Source: Oscillospiraceae bacterium (lineage in GTDB: Bacteria > Bacillota > Clostridia > Oscillospirales > Acutalibacteraceae). Taken from it: a stretch of DNA of 64,000 nucleotides. The DNA is taken from the NCBI GenBank assembly GCA_015065785.1, contig SVPR01000004.1:1-64000 (forward strand), read 5' to 3'. Below are positions 21,218-31,333 of the stretch, one piece after another; position 1 is the first letter of the stretch; the number at the start of each line of letters is the position of its first letter. Under the pieces are notes generated by a model. That model searched no databases and was not told where the DNA came from. It saw only the letters and a program-made list of their open reading frames with translations. Both the position numbers and the translations under genes were made by a program.

Positions 21218-21295
21218 GTTTTTCCACGATTTTTCTTGCACAGTGCTACTAAAAATAGTTAAAATTTGTAACTTTTTAGGCAAATTAACAATGCT

Positions 21296-21633
21296 CAGGA
21301 AACAGGAAACAGGAAGCAGGAAGCAGGAGTTCGCTACGCGAACATTGAAAATTGAAAATTGAAAATTTCGGGGCTACGCCGTAATTATAATAATTGGCTA
21401 TAGCGGTAAATTGACTTTTTCATTTATACTAATTACAAATATTAAGATTTTAATATAAAAATTCTATCATTTTTAGTTTATATCAAACTTCAAATGATAG
21501 AATTTCTTGTTTTTATGGATAACTATTACAATCGCCGACCGCAGGTCCCACAATTTTCAATTTTCCATTTTCCATTTTCAATTATAATTGCGTCGCAGAC
21601 CCTTAATTCTGCATTCTGCACTCTGCATTCTGC
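21296..21633. repeat. Composite repeat region: heptamer arrays around a TATCATTT hairpin
   Basis: CAGGAAA|CAGGAAA|CAGGAAG|CAGGAAG; TTGAAAA x3; hairpin 21459-21505; AATTTTC x2|CATTTTC x2; ATTCTGC|ATTCTGC|ACTCTGC|ATTCTGC. Confidence 0.85.
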
Positions 21634-21638
21634 ATTTC

Positions 21639-23144
21639 TTATGCTTCTTCCCAATTCATTGAGCATTTTACTGCCTTATGCCAGCCTTTAAGCATTTTTT
21701 CACGCTTTTCGGTGTTGACATTAGGAATAAAGATTCTGTCAACCTCTCTCTCAGTTTCAATTTCTTCAAGACTTGACCAGAAGCCTACTGCAAGACCTGC
21801 CATATAGGCAGCACCGAGAGCAGTTGTTTCTACTAATTTCGGTCTGTTTACTTTAGTTCCAGCCATATCTGCCTGAATCTGAAGCATTATATTACTTACA
21901 GAAGCACCGCCGTCAACACGGATTTCTGAAATAAGAATTTCGCTGTCCTTTGACATAGCTTCAATTAAATCTGTAACCTGATAGGTAATACTTTCGAGCA
22001 CGGCTCTTGCAAAGTGTGCTCTGTTAGTACCACGGGTAAGACCTACAATGCAACCGCGGGCGTACATATCCCAATAAGGTGCGCCAAGACCTGTAAAAGC
22101 AGGTACTAAATAAATTCCGTTTGAGTCAGGTACACTTTCTGCTAAAAAGTCACATTCAGACGGCTCTGAAATCATACGAAGCTCATCACGAAGCCATTTA
22201 ATAACAGAACCTGCATTGAAAGCACTACCCTCAAGGTCATAAGTAACCTTGCCGTTAAGTCCCCAGGCAATACCCTCAATAAGCTGATTTTCAGAGTGTA
22301 TTCTCTTTTCACCTGTATTCATAAGAAGGAAGCAACCTGTACCATAGGTGTTTTTTGCCTGACCTGCGTTAAAGCAAGCCTGACCGAAAAGTGCAGATTG
22401 CTGGTCACCAATAGCACCGCCGATTGGAATTCCTGCGAGTGAAGAAAGCCCCGGTAAATTGTCTGCAATTTCGCCATAAACAGTACTTGACTCTTTAACC
22501 TCAGGGAGCATACTCATAGGAATACCTAATTTATTGCAAAGAGTTTCATCCCATTGTAATTTTTCAATATCGAAAAGCATTGTTCTTGAAGCGTTACTGT
22601 AATCGGTAACATGAACCTGTTTATTTGTAAGATTCCAGATAAGCCAGGTTTCAACTGTACCGAAGCAGAGCTTATTTTCATTCGCTAAGGTTCTTGCTTC
22701 AGGAACATTGTCTAAAATCCACTTGATTTTTGTTGCTGAGAAATAAGCATCAATTAAAAGACCTGTATGCTCTTTAACATAAGGCTCTAAGCCCATTTCC
22801 TTTAATTTTTCACATATAGGTGCAGTTCTTCTACACTGCCAGACAATAGCATTATAAACAGGCTTACCTGTATCTCTTTCCCAACAAATAGTTGTTTCAC
22901 GCTGATTTGTAATACCTACCGCAGCAATTTCTTCTGCCTTGATATTACCATTCTGTAAAGCAACCTGCAATGAGTGGAGCTGAGATTCCCAGATTTCATA
23001 AGGGTCATGCTCAACCCAGCCACTTTTCGGGTAAATCTGAGTAAATTCAAATTGTGCTTTTGAAACAATGTTACCCTTCTTGTCGAACACAATTGTTCTT
23101 GAAGAAGTTGTTCCCTGGTCAAGTGCTAAGATGTATTTTTTCAT
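21639..23144 (-). CDS. glpK: Glycerol kinase
   Basis: [41 protein letters not shown]. Confidence 0.96.
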   Translation of the reverse strand: MKKYILALDQGTTSSRTIVFDKKGNIVSKAQFEFTQIYPKSGWVEHDPYEIWESQLHSLQVALQNGNIKAEEIAAVGITNQRETTICWERDTGKPVYNAIVWQCRRTAPICEKLKEMGLEPYVKEHTGLLIDAYFSATKIKWILDNVPEARTLANENKLCFGTVETWLIWNLTNKQVHVTDYSNASRTMLFDIEKLQWDETLCNKLGIPMSMLPEVKESSTVYGEIADNLPGLSSLAGIPIGGAIGDQQSALFGQACFNAGQAKNTYGTGCFLLMNTGEKRIHSENQLIEGIAWGLNGKVTYDLEGSAFNAGSVIKWLRDELRMISEPSECDFLAESVPDSNGIYLVPAFTGLGAPYWDMYARGCIVGLTRGTNRAHFARAVLESITYQVTDLIEAMSKDSEILISEIRVDGGASVSNIMLQIQADMAGTKVNRPKLVETTALGAAYMAGLAVGFWSSLEEIETEREVDRIFIPNVNTEKREKMLKGWHKAVKCSMNWEEA

Positions 23145-23169
23145 AATAAGTCACCCATATTATTGTTTT

Positions 23170-24180
23170 TTAGTCATAAATAAAGTCAATATAATCAACC
23201 TTATTCACAGTTTCATAGTTTATGCCCTCAAGTGAGTAGATACTGCTTGTAGCACTTTCAACATAAACTGATGTTTCGTAGCTTGTTGAATAGCTTATAG
23301 GGTAGCCGGTCTCTGCTTCAAACTCTGCAACTAAAACAGCATTTTTATAATGAATAATCTCTGTATCATTTGAAAGCATTGTAAGCAACGAATTAAGTAT
23401 TGATTCAGTTGCACCCAAAAGATTATCTGTATTAAATGCTCTTATGTAGCTTGAATCGTAAATATCCCATTTTTCAGTATCAGGAATTGCGATTGAGATT
23501 GTTATAACTCCACCTGCTTCAGGGTAACGGGTTGCGTCGTACTCTACCTTTGCACCATAAACATCAGCATTATTGAGCTTAGAAACATAAGACTGGCCCT
23601 CAATGCTCATTATATTAGTTGAGCTTTGGCCCGGCATTATGTAAACCTCCTGGTCAGACTCACTACCTACTGCCTGGAAAATTCTCTCTATAAAGCCTGA
23701 TGAATTACTTATCGGATTTCCTAAAAATGTGATTTTATCTGCACCGAATTCTTTCATTTCAACATCAGTTAAAACTGTGAAGCCGTATCTTTGTGATTTT
23801 ACTTTGTTTATATTAGTGTTGAAATAATTTAAAGCAGCTTCCTGTGAACCAAAAATCTTATTTTCATCTGTGTAGCCCTTGAACGCACCTGTTGGCTCAA
23901 GGTTTGTAAGACCTGCAGCGGCTCTTAAAATTTTACGGGCATCAAAAAGTGAAATAAAGCCGTCGCCATCAATGTCACAAAGTATTTTTGCTTCATTTGA
24001 AAGACTGTCCTCAATTCCTGCGGCAGCTCTTAAAACAAGCAAAGCATCATTTGCTGAAACCTCACCATCACCGTTTGCATCGCCTCTAAGAGCACTTGCG
24101 GCATTAGTTGTAACTGCCATTGCAAGCATTGACATAACAAGAGCTAATGCAAGTAACAATGCTAAAATTTTCTTTTTCAT
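23170..24180 (-). CDS. Secreted protein with N-terminal dockerin type I domain
   Basis: Signal peptide; duplicated motifs GDANGDGEVSANDALLVLRAAAG and CDIDGDGFISLFDARKILRAAAG. Confidence 0.85.
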   Translation of the reverse strand: MKKKILALLLALALVMSMLAMAVTTNAASALRGDANGDGEVSANDALLVLRAAAGIEDSLSNEAKILCDIDGDGFISLFDARKILRAAAGLTNLEPTGAFKGYTDENKIFGSQEAALNYFNTNINKVKSQRYGFTVLTDVEMKEFGADKITFLGNPISNSSGFIERIFQAVGSESDQEVYIMPGQSSTNIMSIEGQSYVSKLNNADVYGAKVEYDATRYPEAGGVITISIAIPDTEKWDIYDSSYIRAFNTDNLLGATESILNSLLTMLSNDTEIIHYKNAVLVAEFEAETGYPISYSTSYETSVYVESATSSIYSLEGINYETVNKVDYIDFIYD

Positions 24181-24209
24181 TTTTCTGCTTCCTCTCTTTT
24201 GGTTTTGTT

Positions 24210-24995
24210 TTATTTTATTTCCTCAAGAATATTTTTAACTGAATCAAATATATATGTTGGCTCAACATCTGAATTCTTTAAAATTTCTTCATCTGTTTCA
24301 CCAGACATAACAAGAATTGAAGTAACCCCTGCATTTACACCTGTTTTAACATCGGTGTAAATTCTGTCACCCACCATTGCGATGTTTTCATAAGGAGTAT
24401 TAGTTTCTTTTTGTAAAATATCTATCATAGTTCTGTCGGGCTTACCTAAAAAGATTGGTCTTCTTTTTACTGCATTATAGAACATATCGGCAAAACTGCC
24501 ACAATCCGGTAAATATCTGCCATTTTCAATCGGGCAAACCATATCAATGTTAGTTGCGTAATATTCTGCACCTGCATCTAAAAGGTCACATACCTTACGG
24601 ATTTTTTTATAATCCAATTCTGTGTCATAGCCTAAAAGCACCAAATCTGCATCGTCTTCAGAAATTTCTACATCATACTTTTTAAGCTCGTTTTTTAAGG
24701 ATTCTGTTCCGCAGACATAGACCTTTTTGCCCTTTTTATTATCTCTTAAAAACATTCCCGCCGCCATACCGGAAGTAAAAACATTTTCTTTTTCACAAGG
24801 GAAACCTAATTTTTTCATTTTCTCAACATAATCATTGGCATTCTTTGAAGAGTTATTAGTTAAGAAAATGTAATTTTTGCCTTGTGACAACAAGGTTTCT
24901 AAAAACTCCCTTGCACCGTCTATCGGGTCAAAACCTAAATTCACGGTGCCATCCATATCAAGTAAAAAAAGTGTAATATCCTTTAAATTGCTCAT
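24210..24995 (-). CDS. HAD-IIA family hydrolase (NagD-like phosphatase)
   Basis: LFLLDMDGTVNLG; FLTNNSSK; MVGDRIYTDVKTGVNAG. Confidence 0.92.
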   Translation of the reverse strand: MSNLKDITLFLLDMDGTVNLGFDPIDGAREFLETLLSQGKNYIFLTNNSSKNANDYVEKMKKLGFPCEKENVFTSGMAAGMFLRDNKKGKKVYVCGTESLKNELKKYDVEISEDDADLVLLGYDTELDYKKIRKVCDLLDAGAEYYATNIDMVCPIENGRYLPDCGSFADMFYNAVKRRPIFLGKPDRTMIDILQKETNTPYENIAMVGDRIYTDVKTGVNAGVTSILVMSGETDEEILKNSDVEPTYIFDSVKNILEEIK

Positions 24996-25006
24996 TATAA
25001 CTTCCT

Positions 25007-26470
25007 TTATCTGCCAAAAAGCTCGTTTAGCTCTTTGTATTCTTGCTTGTTTATATTATCAACCTGCTCCTTTGTTACTCTGTAAAGCCAGTTACCGTCT
25101 GCACGACCGGGAACATTAAGGCGAGTGTCAGAGCCGTAGCCTAATAAATCCTGAATCGGAAATATTGTAAGACCTGCATTACTTGCCATAATAGTTTTTA
25201 TTATAGCCTTACAGCCTTCCTCATTCCAGCGGTCATAAGGACACGAGCAGTATTGCATTACTTTCTTTTTCATATCCTCAGGTGTTTCCCAGAGATAGCC
25301 TAAAAGCGTGTTATTGTCATGTGTGCCTGAATAAGCAACACAATTATTTATGTAGTTATAGGGTCTGTGAGGTGTATCCCACATTGAAAGAAAACCAAAC
25401 TGGAAAACTCGCATTCCGGGGAATCCGCTATCATTCACAAGCTTAACTACATCTTCTGTAATATCGCCTAAATCTTCTGCGATTATAAGCTTATCGCCTT
25501 TGACCTCATTAAAGGCTTTAATAAGCTTCATGCCGGGGCCTTTTACCCACTTGCCGTTTTTTGCAGTTTTTTCTGTGCCCTTTACTGCCCAGAAGCTTTC
25601 AAAGCCTCTGAAATGGTCGATTCTTACGCCATCAAAAAGCTTTAAAGCAAATGAAAGTCTTTGCTTCCACCAGGTAAAGCCATCCTTTTCCATTTCGTCC
25701 CAATTATAAAGTGGATTACCCCATAATTGTCCGTCCTCTGAAAAATAATCGGGTGGCACGCCTGCGACATCAGTAAGATGGTTTTCTTCATCCATTAAGA
25801 ACATTTTTTGATTATAGCAAACATCAGCACTATCAAAAGAAACATAAATCGGAATATCGCCGATTACGCTTATGCCATTATCATTTGCATATTTTTTAAC
25901 CCTTGCCCATTGTGTAAAAAATTCATATTGAATAAAGCACCAGCCGAAATAAACTTCTTCGCTGTATTCTTTATTTTCCCACTCGGTCCACTCTTTTTCA
26001 TTGTTGGCAGTTTTAAGTGCCATAAACAAACAAAAGTCTTTTATATGAGTATTTTCTTCTATGAACTTTTTTATTTTTGTTTTTAATTCTTCATTTGCAT
26101 TTTTTGAAGCCTTAATTAAAAGCGGAACTCTTTCATTTTTTAAACGGTCAAATTCGCAATAATAAGGTGTTCCCTGCTTTGCAGAGGCTAAATCCTCCTG
26201 CGATAAAAGACCCTCCTCGAAAAGTAAATCTAAATTAACAAAGTAAGGGTTTCCGCCGAATGTAGAGTAAGATTTATAAGGTGAATTGCATTCGTCGGGA
26301 ATAACAAACGGCAACACCTGCCAATATGAAAAACCACTTGCTCTGAGAAAATCAATAAACTCATAAGCTTCTTTACCGAAGCTACCGCTTGAATATTCGC
26401 CCCAAAGCGAAGAAATGTGCATTAACACACCGCTTTTTCTTTCCAAAGAGGAACACTCTCCAATACACAA
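25007..26470 (-). CDS. malQ: 4-alpha-glucanotransferase (GH77)
   Basis: SGVLMHISSLWGEYSSGSFG; YWQVLPF; VRIDHFRGFESFWAV; IAEDLGDIT. Confidence 0.95.
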   Translation of the reverse strand: MCIGECSSLERKSGVLMHISSLWGEYSSGSFGKEAYEFIDFLRASGFSYWQVLPFVIPDECNSPYKSYSTFGGNPYFVNLDLLFEEGLLSQEDLASAKQGTPYYCEFDRLKNERVPLLIKASKNANEELKTKIKKFIEENTHIKDFCLFMALKTANNEKEWTEWENKEYSEEVYFGWCFIQYEFFTQWARVKKYANDNGISVIGDIPIYVSFDSADVCYNQKMFLMDEENHLTDVAGVPPDYFSEDGQLWGNPLYNWDEMEKDGFTWWKQRLSFALKLFDGVRIDHFRGFESFWAVKGTEKTAKNGKWVKGPGMKLIKAFNEVKGDKLIIAEDLGDITEDVVKLVNDSGFPGMRVFQFGFLSMWDTPHRPYNYINNCVAYSGTHDNNTLLGYLWETPEDMKKKVMQYCSCPYDRWNEEGCKAIIKTIMASNAGLTIFPIQDLLGYGSDTRLNVPGRADGNWLYRVTKEQVDNINKQEYKELNELFGR

Positions 26471-26580
26471 TTATACAGTATAGATTATAACATAAAAATT
26501 ACTTATTTGTAAAGAAATAATAAACTCTTTAATAACTAAAATCCCCCGACAATTTTAGGCGAAATAAACAAAAAGCAAAA

Positions 26581-26614
26581 CACTCTGACTGAATTTCAAA
26601 ATCCTGTCAGAGTG
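26581..26614 (-). terminator. Terminator downstream of radical SAM gene
   Basis: CACTCTGAC...GTCAGAGTG stem. Confidence 0.65.
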
Positions 26615-26621
26615 AGAGTTA

Positions 26622-28019
26622 TTATTTTGCTTCGTCTGAATCCCTGTAATACTGTGTAAAGATTTTCGGGTGAGGATTATTTTTCCATAATTCCTCAGCA
26701 ACTGGTGCCCACGCCTTACTGAAATCTACACATTTATCACAAAGCTCGTCAACATCTTCATTTATTAAATGGTCGGTGCTTTTAGCGCCTGTTTCTTTAA
26801 TAATTTTTCTTAAAATATCAGGGTTTTCAAGCATCGGACAAGGCATTAAATGATTATCATTAAATGGTTGTCCTTTTCTGTAAGCCTGGAAGAGTGGTCT
26901 TTGTAAAGACTCTAAAAGAGTTGTTTCGCGGATATTTGAGTCAGAATAGTGAACAAATACACAAGGCTCAATATCACCCTTGGAGTTTATGTGGAAGTAG
27001 TTTCTGCCACCGGCAATGCAACCACCGACATACTCACCGTCGTCCTGGAAATCCATAACGAATATCGGCTTGCCTGTTTTGCCGTTTCTTGTTCTCTTAA
27101 GCCACATATACATATATTTTCTTTGCATAGGTGTCGGAATAAGCTCTTTCTGTCCGTCACTGCCAACAGGCATATAGTTGAAATAAAGTGCGTATTTAAC
27201 ACCCTTTTCAATCATATCATCTAAGAACTCGTCACTTGTAACGCTTTCAACATTTTTACTTGTGTAGCAAACTGAAATACCAAAAAGTATTTTATTCTGC
27301 TTTAAAAGCTCCATAGCCTTGACTGTTGTGTCGTAAGCGCCATCACCACGGCGGAAGTCGTTGCTTTCCTTTGAGCCCTCAATACTCAGAGCGAGTGTAA
27401 TATTACCACATTTTTTAATATCATCGCAAAGCTTCTGGTCAATTAAAGTAGCATTTGTGTAAATTAAAAATGTGCATTCTTTATTTTCTGAAGCAAGAGT
27501 AATAATGTCATTTTTTCTTATAAGTGGCTCGCCACCTGTAAGCATATAAAAATGAGTTCCCATTTCCTTACCCTGAGCTACAATGCTTCTCATTTCATCT
27601 AATGAGAGCTGGAAAGAATGACCATACTCAGCAGACCAGCAACCCTTGCACTTTAAGTTACAGGCAGAGGTCGGGTCAAAAAGAATTATCCACGGGATAT
27701 TGCATTTATATTTTTCACGATTTGCTCTTACAATTTTTGTACCATAAAAACCTGCGTGAACACCTAAAGAAAGAAGGAGACTTTTAATTAAATTGTGGTC
27801 AACATCTCTTAAAATGTTTTTTGCTAAAACTGTGTGTGCATTACTGTCATCTAAAACAGCTTTTTTCATTTTAGCATAATTCTCTTTTGGGTACATTTTA
27901 AAGGTTTTCTCAACAATACCCAGAATTTTAAGAAGATTCTTTTGTGGCTCTTTGTCGATATATTTAAGAATACTCGAAATAGTTTTATCTGCCGCAAAAT
28001 GAACTAATTTATGCTCCAC
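26622..28019 (-). CDS. Radical SAM protein with Cys-rich C-terminal region
   Basis: DPTSACNLKCKGCWSAEYG; C-terminal CxxC and conserved cysteines. Confidence 0.88.
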   Translation of the reverse strand: MEHKLVHFAADKTISSILKYIDKEPQKNLLKILGIVEKTFKMYPKENYAKMKKAVLDDSNAHTVLAKNILRDVDHNLIKSLLLSLGVHAGFYGTKIVRANREKYKCNIPWIILFDPTSACNLKCKGCWSAEYGHSFQLSLDEMRSIVAQGKEMGTHFYMLTGGEPLIRKNDIITLASENKECTFLIYTNATLIDQKLCDDIKKCGNITLALSIEGSKESNDFRRGDGAYDTTVKAMELLKQNKILFGISVCYTSKNVESVTSDEFLDDMIEKGVKYALYFNYMPVGSDGQKELIPTPMQRKYMYMWLKRTRNGKTGKPIFVMDFQDDGEYVGGCIAGGRNYFHINSKGDIEPCVFVHYSDSNIRETTLLESLQRPLFQAYRKGQPFNDNHLMPCPMLENPDILRKIIKETGAKSTDHLINEDVDELCDKCVDFSKAWAPVAEELWKNNPHPKIFTQYYRDSDEAK

Positions 28020-28141
28020 TGCGTCTTCCTCCTTTCACATTTAAACTCGAATTAGTATTTTACCACACTTTACAAATTTTGTAAACAACTAATTTTCTTT
28101 AATTATTAACACTTTTTATGTCATTTATACACTCTATTTTC

Positions 28142-28170
28142 TTGACTTTACTTATTATAACTATTATAAT
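28142..28170 (+). promoter_or_regulatory. Sigma-A-like promoter for the MFS/GH operon
   Basis: TTGACT-N17-TATAAT. Confidence 0.65.
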
Positions 28171-28237
28171 AAAATAGATATAGTTTGCAACGATATTTTG
28201 TGATTTTTGCAAAAAATAATAACAAAGGAGCTTTCTT

Positions 28238-29647
28238 ATGAAAAAAGAAAAAACACTCGTACCGGGCTCTAAGCTTTCAGGCAGAATCTGGTTTAACCTC
28301 TGCCTTTTTGGTTTTATAGGTCAAGTAGCCTGGAACCTTGAAAACATGTATTACAACACATTTATGTACAACACCGTTTACGAGGGCGGAGCAGTTACTG
28401 GTACACTTTCTTCTATGGACGCCATAACTTTAATGGTTAATCTTAGTGCAATTGTTGCTGTTCTCACCACATTTATTATGGGTAACCTCTCTGACAAAAT
28501 GAATAAACGAAAAGTATTTATTTCTGTTGGATATCTCATCTGGGGTGTTATTACAGCTGCTTTCGGGTTCCTTACAAAAGATAATATTTCAGGTGTATTC
28601 GGCATAACTAAACCTGCTTTAATTGTTACTGCAACCGCTGTTTCAATTGTTGTTATGGACTGCATTATGACTTTTGTAGGTTCAACAAGTAATGACTCTG
28701 CTTTCAATGCATGGGTTACTGATGTTACAACAACAAAAAACCGTGCAACTGCTGAAAGTATTCTTGCCATTCTTCCTATAGCGGCAACTATTATTGTTAC
28801 TGTTTCCGGTGGATTCATTGAGCCTCTTGGTGGCGGCGACATCCAGAAAGGTTACACATATTATTTCCTTGGTCTTGGTGCTTTAGTTATTCTTTGCGGT
28901 ATTATTGGTCTTTTCTCACTCAAAGATTCAAGAAGTGGTGAAAAGAAAGTTAACGCAAACTACTGGAAAGATTTAGTTTATGGTTTCAGACCGTCAGTTA
29001 TAAAAGAAAACAGTAAGCTTTACATTGCTCTTACAGCAGTTGGTATTTACTCAATTGCAGTTCAGATATTCTTCCCTTTCCTTCTCATTTACCTTGACCA
29101 CGGTTTAGGATTTAAAATTGAAGCTCTTTTCGGATATATTACAACACCTGTTTTGATTGCAGCACCTTTTGTTCTCATAGCGGTTGTGCTTGGAGTTATA
29201 GGTATCGGTAAATTCGCAGATAAATTCGGCAAGAAAAATCTTGTCTTTATTGCTTCAGTACTTTTCGTTGTAGGCTTAGTAGCAGCTTCATTTGCAAAAA
29301 CAATTGGTCCTTTCGGAATTGCAGCAATTCCTCTTCTTGCAGGTTACGGACTTTTAGGCATTCTCCTTAACTCAACTGTCCGTGACTATACACCAGAAGA
29401 CAAAACAGGTCTTTTCCAGGGTATAAGAATGATTTTCTTCGTGCTTATTCCTATGCTTTTAGGCCCACAGATAGGTAAATGGGTTTGTCAGGTAGCAGGT
29501 GCCGGTTCTTATGTTGACCAGAGCACCGGTCTTACTCAGGCAGAGCCTTGTGCTGAAATGTTCCTTGCTGCAGGTATAGTTGCAGTATTTGTTCTTATTC
29601 CACTTGCAGTACTTCGCAAAAAAGGTATTGATAAAGTAGAAGACTAA
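28238..29647 (+). CDS. MFS transporter
   Basis: 12-TM-like; GNLSDKMNKRKVFI motif A-like loop. Confidence 0.85.
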   Translation: MKKEKTLVPGSKLSGRIWFNLCLFGFIGQVAWNLENMYYNTFMYNTVYEGGAVTGTLSSMDAITLMVNLSAIVAVLTTFIMGNLSDKMNKRKVFISVGYLIWGVITAAFGFLTKDNISGVFGITKPALIVTATAVSIVVMDCIMTFVGSTSNDSAFNAWVTDVTTTKNRATAESILAILPIAATIIVTVSGGFIEPLGGGDIQKGYTYYFLGLGALVILCGIIGLFSLKDSRSGEKKVNANYWKDLVYGFRPSVIKENSKLYIALTAVGIYSIAVQIFFPFLLIYLDHGLGFKIEALFGYITTPVLIAAPFVLIAVVLGVIGIGKFADKFGKKNLVFIASVLFVVGLVAASFAKTIGPFGIAAIPLLAGYGLLGILLNSTVRDYTPEDKTGLFQGIRMIFFVLIPMLLGPQIGKWVCQVAGAGSYVDQSTGLTQAEPCAEMFLAAGIVAVFVLIPLAVLRKKGIDKVED

Positions 29648-29689
29648 AAACTTACCAATACCCAAAACCAGACAATCGAGGTGTGAACT

Positions 29690-31333
29690 ATGAAATCTAT
29701 TTTACTTTCTTCTCTGACAAAGGTTTTTAAAGATGTAGAGCCTAACTTTGACGAATTCAAAGAATTCTCTGTTCTTCGTGGTGAGACTTTTAACTTTCAG
29801 ATTGCAATTTTTCCGGAATCTGATGAAGACTGCAACATTACAGTTGAAGTGGCTTCAAATCTTCGTGACGGAATCGAGATTTTCAAGGTTTTAGATATGC
29901 CTTCTGATTACCCGGCTCCCGAAGACCACGATGATTTCCACTATGACACAAAAAGGAAAGAATACCCTGACCTTTTGCAGCCTATAAATGAAGATAATAC
30001 AGTTGAATTGACAAAAGGTGAATGGAACTGCCTCTGGTTTAAATATGTGCCTGAAATGGACTACATTGCAGGTACTAACCCTATTACTGTCTTTCTTAAA
30101 AAGGGTTTATATGATGAAAACAACAAGCATATTTTCAATTTAAGAACTATTCCGAGACAGCTACCAATGCAGGATTTGATTTACACAAACTGGTTTCATA
30201 ATGACTGTCTTTGCACCTATTACAAAGTAGAGCCTTTCAGTGAGGAATACTGGACTCTTTTAAGAAACTATGTGAAAAATGCGGTGGCTCACGGTGTAAA
30301 TATGATTTACACACCAATTTTCACACCTCCGCTTGATACAGAAGTGGGTGGCGAAAGACCTACCTTTCAGTTAGTAGAAGTTGATAAAATTGATGTCGGC
30401 TACCGTTTCAGCTTCCGCAACTTTGATAAATATGTAAGAATCTGTACCGAATGTGGTATTAAATATTTTGAAATTTCACATTTATTTACACAGTGGGGTG
30501 CAAAGGCTGCGCCAAAAATTATGGCAAATGTCAAGGGCATTCAGCGTCAGATTTTCGGTTGGGATACTGTTGCAAATGGCAAGGATTATGTTCAGTTCCT
30601 CGCAGTATTTGCAAAAGCGTTCACAAAAGAGGTTGAGCGTCTTGATATTAAACAGAATTGCTATTTACACGTTTCAGATGAGCCTAACGAGGAACAGGTT
30701 GAAGATTACAAAAAAGCTTCATATATTGTAAATCAGCTCTTCCCTGATTTTCATATTATTGACGCACTTTCCGAAATTGAAATTTACAGACAAGGACTTG
30801 TTAAAACTCCTATTTGTGGCGAAGATGTTGCAGATACATTCAAAGCAGAGGTTAAGGATTTCTGGACCTACTACTGTTGCTCAGAAACTCACGACTTTTT
30901 ACCTAACAGAATGTTTGCAATGCCACCAACACGAAACAGAATTTTAGGTATGCTCCTTTATAAATATGAAGCAAAGGGCTTTTTACAATGGGGTCACAAC
31001 TTCTGGTACACCCAATATTCTAAAAAGCACATTAATCCGTTTGAGGTTACAGACGCAGGTGGTGCATTCCCATCAGGTGACTCTTTTGTGGTTTACCCCG
31101 GACCTTACGGAAAGCCTCTTAACTCAACTCGTCACGAGGTGTTTTACGAGGGACTTTGCGACTACCGTGCAATGAAATATTTAGAAAGACTTACTTCAAG
31201 AGAGCACGTTTTAAAAATACTCACAAAAAATCTTGATACTGAATTAACCTTTAAAAACTACCCTCACGACATTGAGTGGCTTTTAAATAAACGAGCAGAA
31301 ATCAACAAAGAAATCGAGTTAGCTATAAGATGA
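29690..31333 (+). CDS. DUF4091 / GH123-like glycoside hydrolase-related protein
   Basis: LHVSDEPNEEQVEDY; GFLQWGHNFW; YEGLCDYRAMKYLERL typical of DUF4091. Confidence 0.8.
   Translation: MKSILLSSLTKVFKDVEPNFDEFKEFSVLRGETFNFQIAIFPESDEDCNITVEVASNLRDGIEIFKVLDMPSDYPAPEDHDDFHYDTKRKEYPDLLQPINEDNTVELTKGEWNCLWFKYVPEMDYIAGTNPITVFLKKGLYDENNKHIFNLRTIPRQLPMQDLIYTNWFHNDCLCTYYKVEPFSEEYWTLLRNYVKNAVAHGVNMIYTPIFTPPLDTEVGGERPTFQLVEVDKIDVGYRFSFRNFDKYVRICTECGIKYFEISHLFTQWGAKAAPKIMANVKGIQRQIFGWDTVANGKDYVQFLAVFAKAFTKEVERLDIKQNCYLHVSDEPNEEQVEDYKKASYIVNQLFPDFHIIDALSEIEIYRQGLVKTPICGEDVADTFKAEVKDFWTYYCCSETHDFLPNRMFAMPPTRNRILGMLLYKYEAKGFLQWGHNFWYTQYSKKHINPFEVTDAGGAFPSGDSFVVYPGPYGKPLNSTRHEVFYEGLCDYRAMKYLERLTSREHVLKILTKNLDTELTFKNYPHDIEWLLNKRAEINKEIELAIR

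Noticed and set aside
28378-28842. 154-aa antisense ORF
   Set aside because: Opposite a clearly coding MFS gene; biased composition typical of shadow ORFs.
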